Shown here piece after piece: positions 5,014-10,895 of a stretch of 10,895 nucleotides of DNA. The translations under genes and the position numbers were made by a program. The notes beneath the pieces were generated by a model, which did not search any database, had not been told where the DNA came from, and saw only the letters and a list, made by a program, of their open reading frames with translations. The stretch covers positions 1-10,895 of the forward strand of contig PUNR01000020.1 in the NCBI GenBank assembly GCA_003551805.1. Direction: 5' to 3'. This DNA is from Loktanella sp. Its GTDB lineage: Bacteria > Pseudomonadota > Alphaproteobacteria > Rhodobacterales > Rhodobacteraceae. How positions within the stretch are numbered: position 1 is the stretch's first letter; each line of letters opens with the position of its first letter.

Positions 5014-6012
5014 TCACTGGTTCACGAACACTTGGTCAAGGATCGCGCCATCGGCAAGATGATCGGCGCGGATCGCATCCCAACCGCCAAAGACGTCATC
5101 GACAGTAACCAGATCAACCGCTGCTTGGCTGTCAGCGAATTCAGCTGCGACGGTTTCATCGGTCAGGCGGTAGAAATATTCACCCAGAATTTGCTGCGCC
5201 TCTGCGGAATAGAGCCATTCCAGATAGGCGGTCGCCACCTCGGTCGTGCCGTTGCGTTCGGCGTTTTCGGCTACGACAGCGACAGGGAAAGCCGCAAACA
5301 GGCTTTGCGATGGGGTCACGCGCTCCAGCCCCTGGGCTGCGTATTCGGCAGCGATCCCGCCGGTTTCAGCCTCGAACGTGACCAGCACGTCGCCGATGTT
5401 GCGTTCGGCAAACGTCTGTGTGGCAGCACGCCCGCCAGTGTCGAACACAGGCACAGAGGCAAAGATGTCGCGCACGAAGGTCTGAGCGGCGTCATGGTCA
5501 TCGCCGTTATTGGCCAGCGCATAGGCATAGGCGGCAAGATAGGTGTAACGCGCATTGCCGCTGGTTTTGGGGTTCGGGAATACGGGGGCGACATCATCGC
5601 GGGCCAGATCGTCCCAATCCTGAATGTTCAGCGGGTTGCCTTCGCGGACCAGAAAGGCGGGCAGCGAATAATAGGGGGATGCGTTGTTTGGCAGCAGGTC
5701 ACGCCAGTCGGCAGGCAGCAGGCCGCCATCAGCCAGCACGTCAATGTCGGTTTCCTGATTAAAGGTCACGACATCGGCAGGCAAGCCTTCCAGAATGGCG
5801 CGGGCCTGACGGGATGATCCACCATGGCTCATGTCGATGGTCACGGTGCGGCCTGTGGTTTCTTCCCAATGGGCGGCAAAGGCGGGGTTCAGCGCCTCGA
5901 ACAATTCGCGGGCGATGTCGTAGCTGACGTTCAACAAGGTGTCCTGCGCTTGGGCAGGGGCGGCACCAAGTGTGAGCGCAAGGGCGGCAGCGGTCAGGGC
6001 GGGGAATTTCAT
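5014..6012 (-). CDS. sbp: Periplasmic sulfate/thiosulfate-binding protein
   Basis: The product has 332 residues. A Sec signal peptide (MKFPALTAAALALTLGAAPAQAQ) ends with AQA near residue 22-23, so the protein is periplasmic. Family signatures are LLNVSYDIARELF (26-38), SHGGSSRQAR (62-71), LVREGNPLNIQDWDDL (121-136), PNPKTSGNARYTYLAA (146-161) and DTGGRAATQTFAERNIGDVL (191-210). It delivers sulfate to the CysT/CysW permease. The ATG at 6012 overlaps the cysA TGA (ATGA). The reading frame stays open upstream to 6249, but that extension lies inside cysA and lacks signal-peptide character. Several ligand-pocket positions differ from the enterobacterial protein: the SGG loop is Ser-Gly-Asn (151-153), and the Trp that donates an indole hydrogen bond is Phe213. 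Thiosulfate or another oxyanion as main ligand therefore cannot be excluded. Confidence 0.94.
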   Translation of the reverse strand: MKFPALTAAALALTLGAAPAQAQDTLLNVSYDIARELFEALNPAFAAHWEETTGRTVTIDMSHGGSSRQARAILEGLPADVVTFNQETDIDVLADGGLLPADWRDLLPNNASPYYSLPAFLVREGNPLNIQDWDDLARDDVAPVFPNPKTSGNARYTYLAAYAYALANNGDDHDAAQTFVRDIFASVPVFDTGGRAATQTFAERNIGDVLVTFEAETGGIAAEYAAQGLERVTPSQSLFAAFPVAVVAENAERNGTTEVATAYLEWLYSAEAQQILGEYFYRLTDETVAAEFADSQAAVDLVTVDDVFGGWDAIRADHLADGAILDQVFVNQ

Positions 6013-7118
6013 CGGGAAGACTCCAGTCTTGCTTGGGGTGATTTGGGCGTTGCGGTGGCAGGCGGCGCGGACCGGTCCTGCGGGAAAATCGTGCCGGCCT
6101 CGATCTTCAGCCGGACAGGGGCGCCTTCGACAAGTGCTGCCGCCTGTACGGCGCGACGGGGGACATCTGCCTCTGCCTCGCCCTGTTCGGGGTGGTTCAG
6201 GACAAGCCGCAGATGCGCGCCATTCGACATGCGCGTTGTGATGCGCCAAGGGGCATCGGCATCGGGAACGGGGGTGATATCCTGCGGGCGGACCAACAGG
6301 CGGGCAGGACCGTCAGGCAAGGCGCGGCGGGTCAGGGCGGACAGGTCCAGACCGGCACCATCAGCGCGGCCTGAGTGCAAAGTGACCGGCAATTCCACCG
6401 TCGCACCCATGAATTGCGCGACAAAGGGCGTCGCGGGGTGATCGTGGATCGCGTCGGCGTGGCCGATCTGTTCGATCCGGCCCGCACCCATGACGACGAC
6501 ACGGTCGGCAAGCTCGAACGCTTCTTCCTGATCGTGGGTCACGAAAATCGTGGTTGATCCGGTCGCGTCATGCACCCCGCGTAGCCAGCGGCGCAGGTCA
6601 CGGCGGATCGCGGCATCAAGCGCGCCAAAGGGTTCATCCAGCAGCAACACCTTGGGTTCAATCGCCAGCGCACGGCCCAAGGCAACACGCTGTCGCTGGC
6701 CACCGGACAACTGGCCGGGATAGCGGTCAGCCAGATGGGCGATTTGCAGGAAATGCAGCAATTCATCGACCTTGGCGGCGATAACCGATTTACCGGGGCG
6801 TTCGGCGCGCGGACGCACTGACAAGCCAAAGGCGATGTTGTCGCGCACTGTCATATGTGGAAACAGCGCGTAATGCTGGAACACAAACCCGATCCGGCGG
6901 TCTTGGGCGGCCAGTTGCAGCCAGTCCTGATCGTCCACGGCCAATCGTCCCGCATCGGGCCATTCCAACCCTGCGATGATTTTCAGCAGTGTCGTCTTAC
7001 CCGAACCCGACGGCCCCAAAAGCGCAACCAGTTCGCCCTTTTGCACCGCAAGATCAATGCCGCGCAGCACATCGGTCTTGCCGAAGCGTTTGGTCATTGC
7101 GGAAATTTCAATCGACAT
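6009..7118 (-). CDS. cysA: Sulfate/thiosulfate import ATP-binding protein CysA
   Basis: The product has 369 residues and is the cytoplasmic ATPase driving CysT/CysW. Walker A is GPSGSGKT at 35-42, the Q-loop glutamine Q81 (FVFQHYALFPHMTV), the ABC signature LSGGQ at 137-141, Walker B LLLDEPFGALD at 158-168 and the switch histidine H195 (THDQEEA). Residues after about 235 form the regulatory/TOBE-like half seen in CysA and related importers, ending in a Pro/Ala/Ser-rich tail. It is the first gene of the operon, whereas many bacteria place it last. The ATG at 7118 has AAGG about 9 bases upstream. The operon leader (7119-7353) contains a hairpin. All ATPase motifs are intact. Confidence 0.96.
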   Translation of the reverse strand: MSIEISAMTKRFGKTDVLRGIDLAVQKGELVALLGPSGSGKTTLLKIIAGLEWPDAGRLAVDDQDWLQLAAQDRRIGFVFQHYALFPHMTVRDNIAFGLSVRPRAERPGKSVIAAKVDELLHFLQIAHLADRYPGQLSGGQRQRVALGRALAIEPKVLLLDEPFGALDAAIRRDLRRWLRGVHDATGSTTIFVTHDQEEAFELADRVVVMGAGRIEQIGHADAIHDHPATPFVAQFMGATVELPVTLHSGRADGAGLDLSALTRRALPDGPARLLVRPQDITPVPDADAPWRITTRMSNGAHLRLVLNHPEQGEAEADVPRRAVQAAALVEGAPVRLKIEAGTIFPQDRSAPPATATPKSPQARLESSR

Positions 7119-7182
7119 AAGACAGGCCTTTTGCAGCGGATAAGGCGCAGTTAGCTATGGGCCACACGCACGACAAGGACAG

Positions 7183-7206
7183 CAGCGCCGGCACCTGCCA
7201 GCGCTG
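7183..7206. other. Hairpin in cysA leader
   Basis: CAGCGC (7183-7188) pairs with GCGCTG (7201-7206), then one C-A mismatch, then GGC (7190-7192) with GCC (7197-7199) around an ACCT loop: nine pairs in 24 bases. No T-run follows in either direction, so it is not a standard intrinsic terminator. It may be a leader structure or a palindromic protein-binding site. Confidence 0.4.
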
Positions 7207-7321
7207 AGCGACTTGTTTTCCATCGTGATAGGCAATCCGAAAACGTCAGTGCGGCGTTTCACAAAAAACGGAACACTTTAGTCAATTATGTGCGGCATTC
7301 AGGAAATAGTTCTTATTCAAC

Positions 7322-7343
7322 AAAAAATACCCGCGCGTTCCGG
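7322..7343 (-). terminator. Weak candidate intrinsic terminator after the 254-residue secreted protein gene
   Basis: On the minus strand a GC-rich segment (7343-7331, CCG...CGG with a short stem) is followed by a run of six T (7327-7322), about 11 bases after the stop at 7354. The T-run is good but the stem is only 3-4 bp, so this is tentative. Confidence 0.3.
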
Positions 7344-7353
7344 TCAGATCATT

Positions 7354-8118
7354 CTAGGGGCCGGTACGCACTATGTCATAGCGCACCTGCACGCGGCAAT
7401 CGGCCATGCCAAATCCGGCAAGGATCGCGGCTTGCGGCGCGTCTATGCTGCTGCGCAAGGACAAAAGCCCGCTGATCCGGTCGGGTGTCATCAATGTCAT
7501 GTTCAGCGCCAGCGCGATTTCGGCGCAGGTTCCGTCAGTGCAGTTTCGGCTTTGGACATTGTCAGATAGCCAACGATAGGGGCCGACCTCGCGCCATTCA
7601 TAAGGCGACACGCCCGCCATTTCGGGCTGCGGCAGGTTTGCGGCCAGCCTGTCGGGATGGAAAGTGCCGTTCCAGTCCACACGGGTGGACGTGAATTCGA
7701 CCCGCGATGCTGCCAGCATGCCCCCAAGGGCCGCCGGACAGCCAGACGTCGTTTCCCCTAAGGTCCGCCATTGCCATGTGCCATCCAGCGGCACCATTGC
7801 GGGCGGTTCGGGGAAAAGTTTGATCGGGCAATCACCTTCGCCTCCAAAGCTGCGCTGAATGTCGGACCGCGACGCTTCGGACCATGACACGATGCCCAGA
7901 TCGGGTTCCCAGACCAGCGTGTCGCGGGTCGGGTCAACAGGCGTGTCCGACCCGAATGTGTCGCCGACCATGAACATGATCTCTTCTGCCGAAAGCGGGC
8001 TGAGCGAACATTCACAGCCCCCCGTCTTGCAGATCGCCAGCACGGTGTCGGCGCGGCTAGTCGCGGGTGTCAGCATTGCAAGAAAGCCTGCAAAAGCAAC
8101 GGCAGTTCGCATTATCAT
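7354..8118 (-). CDS. Secreted cysteine-containing protein of unknown function
   Basis: The product has 254 residues. It begins with a Sec signal peptide (hydrophobic stretch at 5-18, likely cut after SRA at 21-23). The mature part has eight cysteines (30, 35, 37, 97, 127, 193, 198, 241), with a CKTGGCEC cluster right after the signal and a CTDGTC motif at 193-198, suggesting disulfides in the periplasm. It is rich in Trp/Pro/Asp (for example TWQWRTLGE and YEWREVGPYRWLSD). I recognise no family and no catalytic motif. The ATG at 8118 overlaps the TGA of the OmpA-domain gene (ATGA), with AGGA about 11 bases upstream inside that gene; ATG 8112 is a second possible start. Coupled translation implies a joint role with the OmpA-domain protein, perhaps as an exported partner, but that is inference. 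Confidence 0.8.
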   Translation of the reverse strand: MIMRTAVAFAGFLAMLTPATSRADTVLAICKTGGCECSLSPLSAEEIMFMVGDTFGSDTPVDPTRDTLVWEPDLGIVSWSEASRSDIQRSFGGEGDCPIKLFPEPPAMVPLDGTWQWRTLGETTSGCPAALGGMLAASRVEFTSTRVDWNGTFHPDRLAANLPQPEMAGVSPYEWREVGPYRWLSDNVQSRNCTDGTCAEIALALNMTLMTPDRISGLLSLRSSIDAPQAAILAGFGMADCRVQVRYDIVRTGP

Positions 8119-10730
8119 CGGGTAACATCCTGAAAAGGCACGATCAGTTCGATCAGCGCATCTGCGGGGATCCCTTGTAGGTCAACGGTCCTGCCGCCAA
8201 GGTCTGCAAGGTTAGGCGACGCGGGTGGCGCCTGCATTTCGGCCCCCGCCCCTGTGACAGCGCCCATCAAAGCGCCCATGATTTCAGCCATGGCGCGATC
8301 TTCGCCGTCCAGATCACCCACCAGATCGCCCAGCGCGGCCTGCCCCATCAGCAAGGCAGCCTCCATCCCGTCGGCCTGTCCGGTCATCCATGGCGGGCCG
8401 TCCCAATCTTCGCCGGGGCCTGCCATGCGCATCAGGCGGGTATCAATTGCATCACCTGTGGTGCCAGCCTGACTGACGACACCAAAATAATCGATGTCGC
8501 TGCTGGCCTGTCCGTCAAAGGACAAAAGGGGCGTTCCGTCTGGCGCAGTCAGCGTCAGGGACAGCGTTTCCCCCAGCAACCGACCAGTGATGTCGCCTGA
8601 AGTTCCGCGCAGCGGTCCGGCATCAGGGGCAGTCACAAAATAGCCGTAGACTGCATCGTCGCCGTCATCTTGAAACAATTCGATCATCATGAAATGGATT
8701 TCGTGGTCCGCAGTACCGGGCATGTTCACGCTGGCAAACCAGACACCTTGCAGTTCACCGGGCGCGAACCCCGGTTCATCATCGGCCATTGCCTCTAATT
8801 CCACCGCCATCTCAGCCGAGGTCAGCGAACCAAGCACAAAGGCCACGGCGATCCCGTCAGCCTCGGTCACGGCTTCGGTGATGCACATTGTGTCGCCAGC
8901 CAGACTATCCTGACAATAAGGCGCGCTGGCCTGACGCGCGTTGACCATGACGACAGTTTCGCCATCGCTGATCCGCACCACGTCAAAGCTGGGCCGGTCC
9001 GCTACAGCACCGCCAGCGGTGACATAGGCTATTGGTTCGGTGATGCCATAGCCGGGGATCAGGGTCAGGGCGATATCGTCCTCGGGCAGGACAAGGTCGC
9101 AGGGTGTCAGCCCCGCCCCTTCGCAACGGTGCAGGATTTCGGCGGGCGCAAGTGCCGGCATCGTCTCGGTGCGCACGACAAGCGTGTCGTTGGCCAGAAC
9201 GACGCGTCCGATCTGCGGATCTTCGGCCACATAGCGCAGGGTATACTCGCCCTCTTCCATGGGGGCGGTCAGGGTCACAGGTGTGCCTGTTGCCCACCCC
9301 CAGCCCAGTCCGCCGGACATGTCGTCATCATTGCCCATCACGATGATATCGATCCAGTCGCCGTCGAACAAAGGGCCCGTATAACTGATTGTCACGCTTT
9401 CACCCGGGGCGACGACCATCGGGAAAGACAGGCTGGCGTCATCGTCTGTCCGTGTCGCGGGTTGCGCATCTGCCACGACCTGCAGCGGTTGTTCGACAAT
9501 TGTGTGCAAACCGGCGGTCGGGTGGTTGATGACATAGCGCAGGACATAATCACCCGGGCCCGGCACCCATATCTGACCGCTGCGACCGTCTTCCAGATCA
9601 GGGACAAAAAGCGATGATTTCGACTTTTGCCAGTCAAAATTGTAATCACCCAATTCGGCAATTTCGAGGAAGCTGGGGTACTGATCGCCCGGCACCGCGG
9701 CATCGATCGCGATATCCATCCATCTCTCGGAACCGTGACTGATTGGCGCCTCAATACTGACTGTGTCGCGCAGGGCGGCAATTTCAGCCAGATCGGCCAG
9801 CAAAGACAGCGCGATTTCTTCGCTGTCCGGCGTCAGCAACATAGCGTCGGGTTTCAGGCCCGAGGCATGATAGACCCCGCCGTCCAGATAGCCGTTATCG
9901 CGGCGCAGGTTCACTTCCGTGCCGTAGCCGATCAACGCACAGCTTGCGGTTTCGATGAAATTTGCACCGGCCGGTTCAAAGCTGAAGGCAGCGCATTGAT
10001 CGTTGGCAGCGCAAAGCGACTGGCACGCCTGCGGCTGGCTGCCGGCTGGCATTGTCAGCCTGTCGCCTTCCCAACCGCCGCCAGCGCCATATCCGGTCGC
10101 CATAAGCAAGGAAAACGGCAGCCACTCCTGCCCGCCAGTACCGGTCCATTCGGTGATGGGTGGCGGTGGCGGCGTGTCTGCTTGGACGCCTGCGACCAAA
10201 GTCGCGGGGCACGGATCTATGCCATCAGGACCACCGAAACCCAGCATGTCGGGCGTCACCTGACCGACCAGTTCCACCCGTCGATTCAACGCACGACCTT
10301 CATCGGTGGCGTTATCCGCGACCGGCTGGTCGAAACTGAAGCCCGCAGCAGACAGTAGTTCGGGCGCTACACCCGCCGCTACCAGCCAGTCACGCACTGC
10401 AAATGCGCGTTGTTCCGACAATGTGTGGTTATACTCGCGACTGCCGCGGTCATCGGTATGACCGGCGATCTGCCATTCACCGCCCAAGGTCAGAATCGCG
10501 TCGCGCGCGGCAATCAGCGCAGGCTGGCTGTCCGGACGCAACGTTGCACGGTTAAAGTCGAAGTTCACCCCATCAAGTGCGACGCGCCCTTCACTGGCCA
10601 GAGTTTCGACCAGTTGGAGACAGGCTTGTGGCTGTGCATGGGCGGTTTGTGTCGCCAACAGTGTGGGTGCTATCAAGGCCGCGCCAAGCGCTGTGGATCG
10701 CGATAGAAACGAAAACTTCATTGCCAGCAT
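8115..10730 (-). CDS. Large exported protein with N-terminal OmpA-like domain and PAN/apple-like segment
   Basis: The product has 871 residues. A Sec signal peptide ends near TAHA (29-32). The OmpA C-terminal-type, peptidoglycan-binding domain comes first (about 50-157): NFDFNRATL at 56-64, GHTDDRGSREYN at 90-101 and GRALNRRVEL at 145-154. After a Pro-rich hinge (185-192), residues about 200-290 look like a PAN/apple module, with cysteines 236, 240, 246 and 264. Two beta-sandwich-like segments follow, each ending in a related strand (GDYVLRYV at 393-400, GEYTLRYV at 494-501). The acidic remainder (530-871) has no domain I can name. There is no beta-barrel. The likely role is a periplasmic or surface protein tethered to peptidoglycan that binds another protein or glycan. 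AGAGG (10743-10739) sits 8 bases before the ATG at 10730, which favours it over ATG 10721. Confidence 0.88.
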   Translation of the reverse strand: MLAMKFSFLSRSTALGAALIAPTLLATQTAHAQPQACLQLVETLASEGRVALDGVNFDFNRATLRPDSQPALIAARDAILTLGGEWQIAGHTDDRGSREYNHTLSEQRAFAVRDWLVAAGVAPELLSAAGFSFDQPVADNATDEGRALNRRVELVGQVTPDMLGFGGPDGIDPCPATLVAGVQADTPPPPPITEWTGTGGQEWLPFSLLMATGYGAGGGWEGDRLTMPAGSQPQACQSLCAANDQCAAFSFEPAGANFIETASCALIGYGTEVNLRRDNGYLDGGVYHASGLKPDAMLLTPDSEEIALSLLADLAEIAALRDTVSIEAPISHGSERWMDIAIDAAVPGDQYPSFLEIAELGDYNFDWQKSKSSLFVPDLEDGRSGQIWVPGPGDYVLRYVINHPTAGLHTIVEQPLQVVADAQPATRTDDDASLSFPMVVAPGESVTISYTGPLFDGDWIDIIVMGNDDDMSGGLGWGWATGTPVTLTAPMEEGEYTLRYVAEDPQIGRVVLANDTLVVRTETMPALAPAEILHRCEGAGLTPCDLVLPEDDIALTLIPGYGITEPIAYVTAGGAVADRPSFDVVRISDGETVVMVNARQASAPYCQDSLAGDTMCITEAVTEADGIAVAFVLGSLTSAEMAVELEAMADDEPGFAPGELQGVWFASVNMPGTADHEIHFMMIELFQDDGDDAVYGYFVTAPDAGPLRGTSGDITGRLLGETLSLTLTAPDGTPLLSFDGQASSDIDYFGVVSQAGTTGDAIDTRLMRMAGPGEDWDGPPWMTGQADGMEAALLMGQAALGDLVGDLDGEDRAMAEIMGALMGAVTGAGAEMQAPPASPNLADLGGRTVDLQGIPADALIELIVPFQDVTR

Positions 10731-10758
10731 CTAAATTACCTCTGTCAGGTCCACGAAA

Positions 10759-10788
10759 ACAATAGGTGCGGTCTTTGCGTTCTGACAA
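10759..10788 (-). promoter_or_regulatory. Sigma70-like promoter for the OmpA-domain gene
   Basis: On the minus strand TTGTCA (10788-10783), 18 bases, TATTGT (10764-10759). Transcription would start near 10752, giving a leader of about 20 bases that includes the AGAGG ribosome site. Both hexamers match consensus at four or five of six positions. It does not carry the GGAAT/CGTT pattern of the left-hand cassette. Confidence 0.5.
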
Positions 10789-10866
10789 CTGTTTTGCATC
10801 GCAGAGGCCGCTGGCGGGCAAGGCCAGTATTGGTTACGCACAAAAGGCGCCTCGCCGCTTTGCAGA

Positions 10867-10892
10867 CGGGGGCCAGCCCCCGGACCCCCGGG
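10867..10892. repeat. GC-rich palindromic element at right edge
   Basis: CGGGGGC (10867-10873) pairs with GCCCCCG (10876-10882), then CCCCCGG is repeated directly (10877-10883 and 10885-10891). From memory, similar G-run/C-run palindromes are common between genes in Rhodobacterales genomes and often act as, or lie beside, terminators. The element is cut off by the window end, so its full form is unknown. Confidence 0.45.
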
Positions 10893-10895
10893 ATA

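Larger units (their letters stand above)
7119..7353 (-). promoter_or_regulatory. cysA operon upstream region
   Basis: This 235-bp gap must hold the cysA promoter. The most promising -35-like hexamer is TTGACT (7285-7280, minus strand), but no convincing -10 follows at 16-18 bases. A hairpin lies at 7183-7206 and a possible terminator for the upstream gene at 7322-7343. I recognise no known riboswitch and cannot define an operator from the sequence alone. Confidence 0.4.

Noticed and set aside
4942..5817. 291-codon open frame on the plus strand across cysT/sbp
   Set aside because: It is antisense to two clearly recognised genes, has no family resemblance and no convincing ribosome site; a GC-rich shadow frame.
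6013..6249. Upstream extension of sbp to an earlier start
   Set aside because: It lies inside cysA and encodes Arg/Pro-rich sequence; the signal peptide at 6012 with the ATGA overlap is the natural start.
7119..7353. Known riboswitch (SAM or SAH type) upstream of cysA
   Set aside because: Only one simple hairpin is visible and no conserved core I could match.

Overview
This window looks like chromosomal DNA from an alphaproteobacterium, most likely of the Rhodobacterales (Roseobacter/Rhodobacter type). The reasons are its high GC content, tightly packed genes with repeated ATGA stop/start overlaps, the style of its Tat-like signal sequences, and the GC-rich palindromic element at the right edge. 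This placement is inference; there is no rRNA or marker gene to confirm it.

Left third (1-3343): a small regulatory and exported-protein cassette. The start of an ECF sigma factor gene reads leftward out of the window. Diverging from it are three rightward genes: a Tat-type S8 (subtilisin-like) serine protease with a Ser-Arg-Pro repeat linker, a 108-residue exported peptide made largely of twelve Ser-Arg/Gly-Pro triplets, and a protein joining an HPr-kinase-like P-loop domain to a C-terminal PqqD-like (RiPP recognition element) domain. Three copies of one ECF-type promoter pattern (GGAAT, 16-17 bp, CGTTA/T) lie in front of the sigma gene, the protease gene and the repeat peptide gene. The sigma factor therefore probably drives its own gene and the whole cassette. 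The protease and the peptide share a near-gapless leader and the same repeat, which suggests that the kinase/RRE protein acts on one or both. This is the best candidate for an undescribed system: sigma-controlled modification and/or processing of Tat-exported SRP-repeat proteins.

Middle (3346-7118, minus strand): a complete sulfate/thiosulfate ABC importer operon in the order cysA-sbp-cysT-cysW. The genes overlap by ATGA or lie 4 bp apart. CysA is the ATPase, Sbp the periplasmic binding protein, CysT and CysW the two permeases. The operon ends 2 bp from the end of the kinase gene, tail to tail. A 235-bp leader upstream of cysA holds a strong hairpin.

Right (7354-10730, minus strand): two translationally coupled genes for exported proteins. 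The first is an 871-residue protein with an N-terminal OmpA-like peptidoglycan-binding domain, a PAN/apple-like segment and repeated beta-sandwich-like segments. The second is a 254-residue cysteine-containing secreted protein of unknown function. A sigma70-like promoter precedes the pair, and a GC-rich palindrome closes the window.
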